Shown: positions 25,155 to 32,385 of the stretch, in pieces | Numbering within the stretch: position 1 is the stretch's first letter | How the letters are laid out: every line of letters starts with the position of its first letter | From: Lachnospiraceae bacterium | Lineage (GTDB): Bacteria > Bacillota > Clostridia > Lachnospirales > Lachnospiraceae | Assembly: GCA_011958945.1 (NCBI GenBank) | Contig: BLLT01000010.1 | Coordinates: forward strand, 1 to 40,332 | Length of the DNA: 40,332 nt | Reading direction: 5' to 3' | Notes under the pieces: model-generated | Seen by the model: only the letters and a program-made list of their open reading frames with translations | Databases searched by the model: none | What the model was told of the DNA's origin: nothing | Position numbers and translations under genes: made by a program

Positions 25155-25180
25155 CTATTTGAAAAAGGATATGTTATACT
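25152..25180 (+). promoter_or_regulatory. Promoter of lexA
   Basis: TTGCTA (25152-25157) and TATACT (25175-25180) are 17 bp apart. A LexA-box-like sequence overlaps the -35. Confidence 0.75.
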
Positions 25181-25258
25181 ATACAAATACAGATAAGAAG
25201 TGGTATCAGACATAGTATTAGATTCCAGGAGCTTATAAAAGCATTAGGAGGTAATTAT

Positions 25259-25876
25259 ATGGGATATGGGAAAATCTCAAAGAAACAAAGTGAAATATTA
25301 GAATTTATTAAAGACTCTATTCTTACAAAAGGATATCCGCCGGCGGTCCGGGAAATATGTGAAGCAGTTCATTTAAAGTCCACCTCATCCGTTCACTCCC
25401 ATTTGGAGACTCTGGAGAAAAACGGCTATATCCGCAGAGACCCTACGAAACCCCGTGCGATTGAAATCTGCGATGACAGTTTCCGGGCGGTCAGGACAGA
25501 AATGGTCAGCCTTCCGGTAGTTGGCCGCGTTGCTGCAGGTCAGCCTATCCTTGCGGAAGAAAATATTGAAAGCTATTTTCCGATTCCGGCGGAATTCGTT
25601 CCTTCCGGCGAATCTTTTGCGGTCAAAGTGAAAGGGGATTCCATGATTAACGTAGGCATATACAGCGGTGACCAAATTTTTGTCAATTGCTGCAATACTG
25701 CCTCCAATGGGGATATTGTGGTTGCGCTGGTGGAGGATTCCGCTACAGTGAAGACCTTTTATAAAGAAGACGGCCATATTCGCCTACAGCCGGAAAATGA
25801 CACGATGGATCCTATTATTGTAGATGACTGTCAGGTTTTGGGAAAAGTATTCGGTATCTTCCGCCTGTGCCACTAA
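25259..25876 (+). CDS. lexA: SOS repressor LexA
   Basis: Repressor of DNA-damage genes that cleaves itself when RecA filaments form; 205 aa. The N-terminal winged helix has [15 protein letters not shown] and the recognition helix [18 protein letters not shown]. The cleavage site is A93-G94 (RVAAGQP), with catalytic S128 (GDSMI) and K165 (SATVKTF). AGGAGG precedes ATG 25259. The many LexA boxes upstream indicate autoregulation. Confidence 0.97.
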   Translation: MGYGKISKKQSEILEFIKDSILTKGYPPAVREICEAVHLKSTSSVHSHLETLEKNGYIRRDPTKPRAIEICDDSFRAVRTEMVSLPVVGRVAAGQPILAEENIESYFPIPAEFVPSGESFAVKVKGDSMINVGIYSGDQIFVNCCNTASNGDIVVALVEDSATVKTFYKEDGHIRLQPENDTMDPIIVDDCQVLGKVFGIFRLCH

Positions 25877-25907
25877 TCATAATAATCTCAGGAAATAAGT
25901 TATAAAA

Positions 25908-25974
25908 ATCTCCGGCAGTATTTTTTCATGAAAAGTTTTTTAATCACTTTTTCATAGATAATATTGCCGGAGAT
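25908..25974. terminator. Bidirectional terminator between lexA and the kinase-like gene
   Basis: ATCTCCGGCA (25908-25917) and TGCCGGAGAT (25965-25974) pair perfectly. The intervening stretch continues the pairing (TATT/AATA, ATGAAAA/TTTTCAT) with T-rich loops. It lies between convergent genes. Confidence 0.75.
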
Positions 25975-26042
25975 GTAATTTGCCAAATATTTTATTCCTA
26001 TCTGGCAGTTTATCTGCGCACCATTTCATTTAATATACCGCG

Positions 26043-26669
26043 TTAATCGTGAAACCGTACTTTGATATAGGCTTTGATTTCTTCCACGCATCTTTCAAAA
26101 CCAAGCTTCGAACTATCCAGGCATAAATCATAGTTCCGAGCATCCGTCCATTCCCGTCCAGTATAGAATTTGTAATAATCCGCGCGGCGTTTATCGATTT
26201 TGGCAATATATTTTTCCAGTTCCTTGGAAGGCATGCTGACTTTCTTTGCAGCCTGTTCCATACAGTAGTCCTTTGGGGCATGGACAAATACGCTTAGGAC
26301 ATTGTCATAGTCCTTTAAGACATAATCGGCACAGCGCCCCACAATAACACAGGATTCCTCTTCGGCCAGATTCTTTATTACTTTAGCCTGATAGTTAAAT
26401 AGGTTTTTATCGGAGACAAAATCATCGCTTTCTGGAGGGATTAACTGTCCGGTATAGATATTTTTAACCATTTTAAATAATTTGGTCATCTTTATTTTCT
26501 CGTCCGCATTGACAAAAAGGCGTTCATTTATGCCGCTTTCCTCGGATGCCAGTTTGATTAGCTCTTTGTCATAGTAATGGATACCCATATCTTTCGACAG
26601 CATTTCCCCAACCGTACGTCCGCCGCTTCCATATTGCCTTGCAATCGTAATAACCACTTTATTATTCAT
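26043..26669 (-). CDS. Cytidylate-kinase-like family protein (second copy)
   Basis: A 208-aa paralogue of the protein at 18132-18755. The nucleotide loop is TIARQYGSGGRTVGEML; shared motifs are YYDKELIKLAS, CVIVGRCADYVL and NYDLCLDSS. Role and substrate are not known. ATG 26669 has GGAGG six bases upstream, better than the in-frame ATG codons at 26675 and 26684. It lies 82 nt downstream of livF and may be read from the liv transcript. Confidence 0.85.
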   Translation of the reverse strand: MNNKVVITIARQYGSGGRTVGEMLSKDMGIHYYDKELIKLASEESGINERLFVNADEKIKMTKLFKMVKNIYTGQLIPPESDDFVSDKNLFNYQAKVIKNLAEEESCVIVGRCADYVLKDYDNVLSVFVHAPKDYCMEQAAKKVSMPSKELEKYIAKIDKRRADYYKFYTGREWTDARNYDLCLDSSKLGFERCVEEIKAYIKVRFHD

Positions 26670-26751
26670 TTCCATCCTCCCCAATGCCGAAAATTTGTAA
26701 TGATTAATAGTTATGAACCATAATTATGGAATTCGCAATATTTTATGCTTG

Positions 26752-27465
26752 TTATGCCTCGCCAAGATATGCCTTTTTAATCGAATCGTCATTCAAAAGG
26801 TCATTAGCATTGCCTTCCAGCACTATCCTCCCTGTCTCAAGGACGTAGGCCCTGTCAGCGATGGAAAGGGCTTTTTTGGCATTCTGCTCTACAAGAAGCA
26901 CTGTTGTGCCGCTGGCGCTGACTTCTTTGATAATATCGAATATTTCGTTTACAAAGATAGGGGATAATCCCATGGAAGGCTCATCCATAAGAATAATCTT
27001 AGGGTGTGACATCAATGCCCTGCCCATAGCCAGCATTTGCTGTTCGCCTCCGCTTAAGGTACCGGCCATCTGATTCTGCCGTTCCTCCAGACGGGGAAAA
27101 CGCTTATATACTGTTTTTAACGTTTCCTCAATCTCATTTTTATCCTTTCTCGTATAAGCCCCCATGCGGAGGTTCTGAAGCACGGAAAGCTGGGCAAATA
27201 CTCTTCTCCCTTCCGGAACATGTGCCATCCCCTTGGAAACAATTTTATATCCCGGAACTTTTGTAATATCTTCTCCTTCGAACCGGATGACTCCTGCTTT
27301 GGCAGAAAGCAGGCCGGTGATTGTATGAAGCGTGGTGGTCTTGCCAGCACCGTTTGAGCCGATAAGGGCAATGACTTCTCCTTCCTTTACATCGAAGGAA
27401 ATACCTTTAATAGCCTGAATCATACCGTAGTATACTTCCAGGTCTCTGATTTCCAGCATAGCCAT
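26752..27465 (-). CDS. livF: Branched-chain amino-acid ABC transporter ATP-binding protein LivF
   Basis: ATPase subunit of 237 aa. Walker A GSNGAGKTT, signature LSGGEQQ, Walker B IILMDEPSMGLSP and a switch histidine-region VLLVEQN (Gln/Asn version seen in LivF) are present. It pairs with LivG to power import through LivH and LivM. It is the last liv gene, 13 nt after livG. Confidence 0.96.
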   Translation of the reverse strand: MAMLEIRDLEVYYGMIQAIKGISFDVKEGEVIALIGSNGAGKTTTLHTITGLLSAKAGVIRFEGEDITKVPGYKIVSKGMAHVPEGRRVFAQLSVLQNLRMGAYTRKDKNEIEETLKTVYKRFPRLEERQNQMAGTLSGGEQQMLAMGRALMSHPKIILMDEPSMGLSPIFVNEIFDIIKEVSASGTTVLLVEQNAKKALSIADRAYVLETGRIVLEGNANDLLNDDSIKKAYLGEA

Positions 27466-27478
27466 TTCTTATTTCCCC

Positions 27479-28237
27479 CTATTCTCCTAAATATGCAGTG
27501 ATTACCTGCGGGTCATTCAAAACCGTACCGGTCTGGCCCTGTGCCAGTATACGCCCGAAATTCAATACGGTAAGTTCTTCACAAATTCCAGAGACCAGCT
27601 TCATATCATGTTCAATCAATAATATGGTCATATCGAACTTATCGCGGACAAAGCGAATCGTATCCATCAACTCCCCTGTTTCGTTGGGGTTCATACCGGC
27701 TGCCGGTTCATCCAGCAGAAGCAGTTTCGGGTCCGTAGCCAGGGCACGGGCAATTTCCAGTTTGCGCTGCTTGCCGTAAGGGAGGTTGGAAGCTAAATAT
27801 TCCGCTTCCCCATCCAGTTCAAAAACCTTTAGAAGTTCCATCGCCCGTTCATCCATTTCTTTTTCCACCTTATAATATTTCGGAAGGCGTAAGATGCCCT
27901 CAATGGTAGAATAATGATAATGGTTGTGAAGGCCCACTTTTACATTATCCAGCACGGTTAATTCCTTAAACAGGCGGATATTCTGGAAGGTACGGGCAAT
28001 CCCTGCTTTATTGATATCAATAGTTTTTAATCCTGTAATATCTTTATCTTCCAGCTTGATAATCCCCTCATTCGGTTTATAAACACCGGTTAAAAGATTG
28101 AATACGGTAGTCTTACCTGCGCCATTGGGGCCAATCAGCCCATATAGCTGTCCTTTTTTTATTTCTATATTGAAATCATCAACAGCCCTAAGTCCGCCAA
28201 AGGAAATGGTTAAATTTCTTACCTCTAATAAAGACAT
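27479..28237 (-). CDS. livG: Branched-chain amino-acid ABC transporter ATP-binding protein LivG
   Basis: ATPase subunit of 252 aa. Walker A is GPNGAGKTT and Walker B LLLLDEPAAGMNP, with ILLIEHDM carrying the switch His. LPYGKQRKLEIARALA replaces the canonical LSGGQ signature, as is normal in LivG. Start ATG 28237 lies one base after the livM stop, with AAGGAGG inside livM. Confidence 0.96.
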   Translation of the reverse strand: MSLLEVRNLTISFGGLRAVDDFNIEIKKGQLYGLIGPNGAGKTTVFNLLTGVYKPNEGIIKLEDKDITGLKTIDINKAGIARTFQNIRLFKELTVLDNVKVGLHNHYHYSTIEGILRLPKYYKVEKEMDERAMELLKVFELDGEAEYLASNLPYGKQRKLEIARALATDPKLLLLDEPAAGMNPNETGELMDTIRFVRDKFDMTILLIEHDMKLVSGICEELTVLNFGRILAQGQTGTVLNDPQVITAYLGE

Positions 28238-28238
28238 C

Positions 28239-29315
28239 CTATTTAACCTCCTTTTCTTTTCGGAATGATACCTTTGAAAAATATTTTTCTTTTATTTTAT
28301 CCTTCCACTCGATTGCTTTCGGGCTCCAGTTAAACAGCATCATGGCGATAAGGACAATCGCATAAATGAGCATGCGGTAATCGCTAAGCCCCCTTAAAAG
28401 TTCCGGAAGCAATGTCAGGATAACGGCTGATATAATGGAACCCCTTATATTTCCAATGCCGCCAAGGACTACAAAGACCAGAATCATAATGGACATATTG
28501 TAGCCGAAGTTTTTCGGCAATGCGGTCAATGTGGATAAATTATGGGCATAAAGCACCCCTGCCACCCCGGCAATCGCCGCAGATATGGAAAAGGCCATGA
28601 GCTTATATTTTGTAATATTAATTCCGGTGGACTCCGCTGCAATGCGGTTGTCGCGTATGGACATGATGGCACGGCCATCCCGGGAATTAATCAGGTTCAG
28701 GATAATAAACAAGGAAAGGAAAATCAGGAGGATTCCTACTGTAAAGCCGGCATCGTGAGGAGTTCCGGTTATTCCTTGTGCCCCGTTTACAATCACTTGC
28801 CCTTCCTCTCCCAAATGCAGGGAGATGGAATCCTTCATGGAAAAATGAAAACCGTTATTATCTTTACCGATATAAAGAACGTTTACCAGGTTCTTTATAA
28901 TTTCCCCAAAAGCCAGGGTAACAATAGCCAGATAATCCCCTTTCAGCCGCAGTACCGGAATGCCAATTAAAATGCCAAAAATTCCGGCAACGGCAGCCCC
29001 TATTAAAAGGGCAACCAGAAACCGTATGCCGTTTGGCATAGCCCCGTCCATACACTTGGAGAAGAATGCACCGGAAAAGGCTCCTACGCACATAAACCCT
29101 GCATGACCCAAACTAAGTTCCCCCAGGATACCCACTGTCAAATTTAAGGATATGGCCAGCATAACATAGATGCAAAGGGGGACCAGCAGCCCTTCCATCA
29201 GGCTGGACATATGCCCGGTTTTTAAAAGCATTTGTACTACGATATATGCTATCAGCACGATAAAATAAGTCACAAAATTATTTTTTGCTGTTTTTGTCAT
29301 TCTCAATTTTTTCAT
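28239..29315 (-). CDS. livM: Branched-chain amino-acid ABC transporter permease LivM
   Basis: Polytopic permease of 358 aa with about ten helices. LGHAGFMCVGAFSGAF, RLKGDYLAIVTLAFGEI, GRAIMSIRDNRIAAES (the EAA-like cytoplasmic loop) and VVLGGIGNIRGSIISAV are family signatures. GTG 29324 is an alternative start close to the livH stop; ATG 29315 gives a natural basic N terminus. It is tightly coupled to livH and livG. Confidence 0.94.
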   Translation of the reverse strand: MKKLRMTKTAKNNFVTYFIVLIAYIVVQMLLKTGHMSSLMEGLLVPLCIYVMLAISLNLTVGILGELSLGHAGFMCVGAFSGAFFSKCMDGAMPNGIRFLVALLIGAAVAGIFGILIGIPVLRLKGDYLAIVTLAFGEIIKNLVNVLYIGKDNNGFHFSMKDSISLHLGEEGQVIVNGAQGITGTPHDAGFTVGILLIFLSLFIILNLINSRDGRAIMSIRDNRIAAESTGINITKYKLMAFSISAAIAGVAGVLYAHNLSTLTALPKNFGYNMSIMILVFVVLGGIGNIRGSIISAVILTLLPELLRGLSDYRMLIYAIVLIAMMLFNWSPKAIEWKDKIKEKYFSKVSFRKEKEVK

Positions 29316-29325
29316 AAGCGGCACC

Positions 29326-30210
29326 TTAAACCTTTTCTTGTATATTTTTCCCTAAAATCCCTGTCGGTTTTACAAGCAGGACAATAATCAAAACAGCGAA
29401 AACAATGGCATCTGCCATCTGGGAAGAAATATATGCTTTGCCAAGAATTTCTATAATACCTAATAGAATACCGCCTATCATGGCACCGGGTATGGAGCCT
29501 ATTCCGCCGAATACAGCCGCTACGAAGGCTTTGATTCCCGGCATGGCTCCTGTATAAGGCGTCAGGGAAGGGTATGCAGAACAAAGCAGCACGCCTGCTA
29601 TTGCTGCCAGTGCAGAGCCAATGGCAAAGGTAAGGGCTATCGTACCGTTTACGTTGATGCCCATCAGCTGCGCCGCCCCTTTATCCTCGGACACGGCCAA
29701 CATGGCCTGGCCCGCCTTTGATTTATTGACAAATAGCGTAAGGCAAATCATAATTACAATCCCAGCTATAATGGTGACGATGGTCTCCCCCGATATCATC
29801 AGCTGTCCATCGGCCAATTTCAACGGGCTGATGGTAACTACCGATGTAAAAGATTTCGTATTGGCACCAAAAATAAGCAGCGCTACGTTCTGGAGCAGAT
29901 AACTTACACCGATTGCGGTAATCAGCACGGCTAAAGGCGATGCAGCATTACGGAGCGGTTTATAGGCCACGCGTTCAATTGCCATGCCCAATATGGTGCA
30001 GACCACCACTGCTACCAGGATTCCTAAAATAGGAGGAAGGCTTAGAGTGCTTACTATGGTAAATACAGCGAAGCTACCCACCATGATAACATCTCCATGG
30101 GCAAAATTCAGCATTTTGGCAATACCGTATACCATTGTATATCCTAAGGCGATGATAGCATATACGCTGCCAAGGCTGATTCCGTTAATCAAATAAGAAA
30201 TAAAACTCAT
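29326..30210 (-). CDS. livH: Branched-chain amino-acid ABC transporter permease LivH
   Basis: Polytopic permease of 294 aa. GISLGSVYAIIALGYTMVYGIAKMLNFAHGDV is the classic LivH start; MLAVSEDKGAAQLMGINV is the cytoplasmic coupling loop and AVFGGIGSIPGAMIGG the C-terminal signature. ATG 30210 with GAAGAGGTG upstream is used rather than the further ATG at 30249, which would lie close to the promoter. Confidence 0.95.
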   Translation of the reverse strand: MSFISYLINGISLGSVYAIIALGYTMVYGIAKMLNFAHGDVIMVGSFAVFTIVSTLSLPPILGILVAVVVCTILGMAIERVAYKPLRNAASPLAVLITAIGVSYLLQNVALLIFGANTKSFTSVVTISPLKLADGQLMISGETIVTIIAGIVIMICLTLFVNKSKAGQAMLAVSEDKGAAQLMGINVNGTIALTFAIGSALAAIAGVLLCSAYPSLTPYTGAMPGIKAFVAAVFGGIGSIPGAMIGGILLGIIEILGKAYISSQMADAIVFAVLIIVLLVKPTGILGKNIQEKV

Positions 30211-30280
30211 AAGAAAACACCTCTTCATCATTATATCACATGTCAGCAATTTCCGTTAGGAGATTGCCGGCCTGCTTGCC

Positions 30281-30309
30281 ATTATACCATTAATTTCCTT
30301 TATAGTCAA
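30281..30309 (-). promoter_or_regulatory. Internal promoter for livHMGF
   Basis: On the minus strand TTGACT (30309-30304) and TATAAT (30286-30281) are 17 bp apart. It lies after the livK terminator and 71 nt before livH, giving the membrane and ATPase subunits their own transcription start. Confidence 0.8.
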
Positions 30310-30356
30310 AGAATAAGGTAAAAAGTACACAGGGGGATAAGTATAAATATAACAAA

Positions 30357-30402
30357 GAATCCGCCCTTTTTGCTATAAGCAAAACTTGAAATGGGCGGAT
30401 TC
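30357..30402 (-). terminator. Terminator or attenuator between livK and livH
   Basis: GAATCCGCCC (30357-30366) and GGGCGGATTC (30393-30402) pair perfectly, with inner TTTTGC/GCAAAA pairing and a T-rich tail in the minus direction. It likely lowers read-through so that the binding protein is made in excess of the permease. Confidence 0.8.
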
Positions 30403-30416
30403 CGTAACAGGAGGCA

Positions 30417-31649
30417 TTACATTGCGGTATAAACTCCATCTGTAATTTTAACTGCCTTAGGAGCTTTGTTCGGTTCGCCGGAAGCATCCCATGTCATTCC
30501 GACGCCGGTAAGGCCATCCAATGTAATTTCCGTCATAGCGGGTTTCATTGCCTCACACATGGCGGACATATCCATATCCGGTGTAATCCCAGCCTTTTCT
30601 CCGGCAGCTTTGATTGCATAAATAGCATCATAAGCATCTGCCGCGAACTGATTGGGTGTATCGCCGAATTTTTCTTTATATGCCGTTACGAATTTCTGTG
30701 TCAGTTCGTCTTCCGCATCGGCTGCGAAAGGAGTTAAAAGCATAACGCCTTCTGCTAAAGATGTATCGAAATTCTCCACATTCAAAATGCCGTCAAGGCC
30801 GTCGCACCCGAAGAAAATCGGTTCATAGCCCATAGTGGATGCCTGGGAAAGGATCAAAGAAGCTTCGGTATAATAAATCGGTAAAAATACCAATTCAGCG
30901 CCGGCATCTTTTGCTTTCTGAAGCTGTACGGAGAAATCTGTCTTATTATCGGCAGTGAAAGCTTCCGCGGATACAATTTCGAAAGGCTGGTTCGCTGCTT
31001 CGGATACAAATTTCTCGTAAATTCCGGATGAATAAATATCGGAACTGTCATAGATGACTGCTACCGTGGAAGCCACCGAATTATCACCGATATACTGAGC
31101 GGAAGCCGCTCCCTGGTTAGGGTCGGAGAAACATACACGGAATGCATTGTCATATTTTACACAATCTACGGAAGAACCGGACGGGGTCAGCTGGAACATA
31201 TTGTCGGCAGAGGTCTTTTCCGCTACTGCCACGCTGCATCCGCTGGTTACGGTTCCCATCAGCATCTGCATCCCCCAGTCCTTTAAGGTATTGTATGCAT
31301 TTACGGATTTTTCTGCATCGCATTCATCATCTTCGAATTTGAATTCGATAGATACCCCGTTGATGCCGCCGGCTGCATTGATTTCATCCACTGCCAGCTG
31401 TGCCGCATTCTGTACGGCAAGGCCATATACGGCAGCGCTTCCTGTAGTAGGTCCGATACCGCCGATTTTAAATGTTCCTGAAGCGGCATCGCCGTTTTCA
31501 GCTTCCGCTGCTTCGGGGGCAGCTGCTTCATTATTGGCTTCAGGTGCAGCGTTATCTGCCGGTGCATCTGCGTTTCCGCATCCAACAAATAAAGATGCAG
31601 CCATTGCGGAAACCATAACAAGGCTCATAACTTTGTTAAATCTTTTCAT
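30417..31649 (-). CDS. livK: Branched-chain amino-acid ABC transporter substrate-binding lipoprotein LivK
   Basis: Receptor of 410 aa anchored by a lipid. The signal has basic MKRFNK, a hydrophobic core and lipobox LFVGC. A low-complexity Ala/Glu/Pro/Asn linker (about residues 28-58) precedes the periplasmic-binding type I fold: KIGGIGPTTGSAAVYG, AQLAVDEINAAGGINGV, AVAEKTSADNMFQLTPSGSS. ATG 31649 is preferred over ATG 31661, with GAGG seven bases upstream. The long structured leader carries the dispersed element. Confidence 0.95.
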   Translation of the reverse strand: MKRFNKVMSLVMVSAMAASLFVGCGNADAPADNAAPEANNEAAAPEAAEAENGDAASGTFKIGGIGPTTGSAAVYGLAVQNAAQLAVDEINAAGGINGVSIEFKFEDDECDAEKSVNAYNTLKDWGMQMLMGTVTSGCSVAVAEKTSADNMFQLTPSGSSVDCVKYDNAFRVCFSDPNQGAASAQYIGDNSVASTVAVIYDSSDIYSSGIYEKFVSEAANQPFEIVSAEAFTADNKTDFSVQLQKAKDAGAELVFLPIYYTEASLILSQASTMGYEPIFFGCDGLDGILNVENFDTSLAEGVMLLTPFAADAEDELTQKFVTAYKEKFGDTPNQFAADAYDAIYAIKAAGEKAGITPDMDMSAMCEAMKPAMTEITLDGLTGVGMTWDASGEPNKAPKAVKITDGVYTAM

Positions 31650-31742
31650 AATTTTCCTCATTTCTGCACGGCTTTATTGTTCATAGTAAGTTTGTGGATG
31701 CCGTGCAGACACAAACCCGGGATTGAAAATGAAAAATTTTCG
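31650..31742 (-). repeat. Dispersed leader element, full copy before livK
   Basis: Read on the minus strand: ATTGAAAAT region (31742-31721); stem GTTTGTG/CACAAAC (31716-31710 with 31696-31690); loop block CTGCACGGC (31708-31700); block GCCGTGCAG (31672-31664), perfectly complementary to the loop block over 9 nt; AAATGAGG; then ATG 31649. The pairing differs in sequence from the rluD copy but is kept. Confidence 0.75.
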
Positions 31743-31794
31743 TTCTTTTCCCTCCTAAATTTTTTTAATGGCTTAGGAACTCCATTTCTGAATT

Positions 31795-31823
31795 ATATTA
31801 CTCTTTCTCCTTTTTTTTGTCAA
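31795..31823 (-). promoter_or_regulatory. Promoter of livK
   Basis: TTGACA (31823-31818) and TAATAT (31800-31795) are 17 bp apart on the minus strand; TATAAT overlaps at 31797-31792 with a 20-bp spacer. It gives a leader of about 140 nt that includes a CAGAAATGGAGTT block (31787-31775), an AGGAGGG and the leader element. Confidence 0.65.
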
Positions 31824-31962
31824 TGATATTTTAAACATTTTATTAGAAAAAAGCTTATTATTATGCATGAAATAACTTTTTTGGGGCAAAATAAAAAGCG
31901 ATGGGGTGCATTTTATTTTGGACTGATTATGAAATGACGCCGTAGGCGGCATGATAGGAAGC
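31824..31962. other. Intergenic stretch between the livK promoter and the DUF378 leader
   Basis: No gene is seen. A hairpin ATGACGCC-gta-GGCGGCAT (31934-31952, one mismatch) lies here. Its 11-nt left part, AAATGACGCCG (31932-31942), recurs in the terminator after the DUF378 gene (32357-32367). Confidence 0.5.
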
Positions 31963-32102
31963 TTGAAAATTGAAAATTATCAATGTCAGGTTTGTGTCTG
32001 CGCGGCATTTGCAAACCTGGCATATTTAAAGACTAATCTCAGTGAAGCTGATTAATTTTAACGAAGCTAAAATACAACAGCCGTGCAGAAATGGAGTGGA
32101 AA
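31963..32102 (+). repeat. Dispersed leader element, full copy before the DUF378 gene
   Basis: TTGAAAATTGAAAATTATCAAT opens the copy (31963-31984, longer than a simple hairpin). Stem CAGGTTTG (31987-31994) pairs with CAAACCTG (32012-32019). Loop block CTGCGCGGC (31998-32006) is complementary to GCCGTGCAG (32080-32088) with one G-U. AAATGGAG (32089-32096) is followed by ATG 32103. The middle part is unlike the rluD and ttcA copies, so the two paired ends are what is conserved. Confidence 0.75.
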
Positions 32103-32315
32103 ATGAATCATAAAGTATTGGATTTTACTGCCTTGACAATTGCGATTATAGGCGCTGTAAACTGGGGGTTAATTGGTTTTTTCAGTTTTGACCTGGTAGC
32201 TTTTATTTTTGGTAATATGTCCTGGTTTTCCAGGATCGTATATGCGTTAGTTGGTATCTGTGGATTGTATCTTATTTCATTTTATATGAATACAGACAGT
32301 CCGGCCAAGGAATAA
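32103..32315 (+). CDS. DUF378 family small membrane protein
   Basis: A 70-aa protein with two membrane helices: LDFTALTIAIIGAVNWGLIGFFSFDLV and SRIVYALVGICGLYLISFY. The INWGLxG pattern is the DUF378 hallmark. The function of the family is unknown. ATG 32103 is chosen with GGAG of the leader upstream. It is a single-gene unit with a leader and a terminator on either side and lies between two minus-strand operons. Confidence 0.88.
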   Translation: MNHKVLDFTALTIAIIGAVNWGLIGFFSFDLVAFIFGNMSWFSRIVYALVGICGLYLISFYMNTDSPAKE

Positions 32316-32326
32316 ATCGGAAAAAA

Positions 32327-32349
32327 ATTGAAAATTAAAAATTTTCAAT
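32327..32349. repeat. AT hairpin after the DUF378 gene
   Basis: ATTGAAAATT-aaa-AATTTTCAAT, a perfect 10-bp stem. The same arms occur in the rluD leader (16907-16929), and related sequence starts the DUF378, livK and obgE leaders. Confidence 0.75.
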
Positions 32350-32355
32350 CTATGA

Positions 32356-32385
32356 AAAATGACGCCGTTTATGCGGCGTCATTTT
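32356..32385. terminator. Bidirectional terminator between DUF378 and MATE genes
   Basis: AAAATGACGCCG (32356-32367) and CGGCGTCATTTT (32374-32385) form a perfect 12-bp stem with a 6-nt loop, A-rich to the left and T-rich to the right. It serves the convergent genes and overlaps the last codons of the MATE gene. Confidence 0.9.

Noticed and set aside
31147-31686. Plus-strand frame of 179 codons over livK
   Set aside because: It results from Ala-rich codons of the lipoprotein read in antisense.
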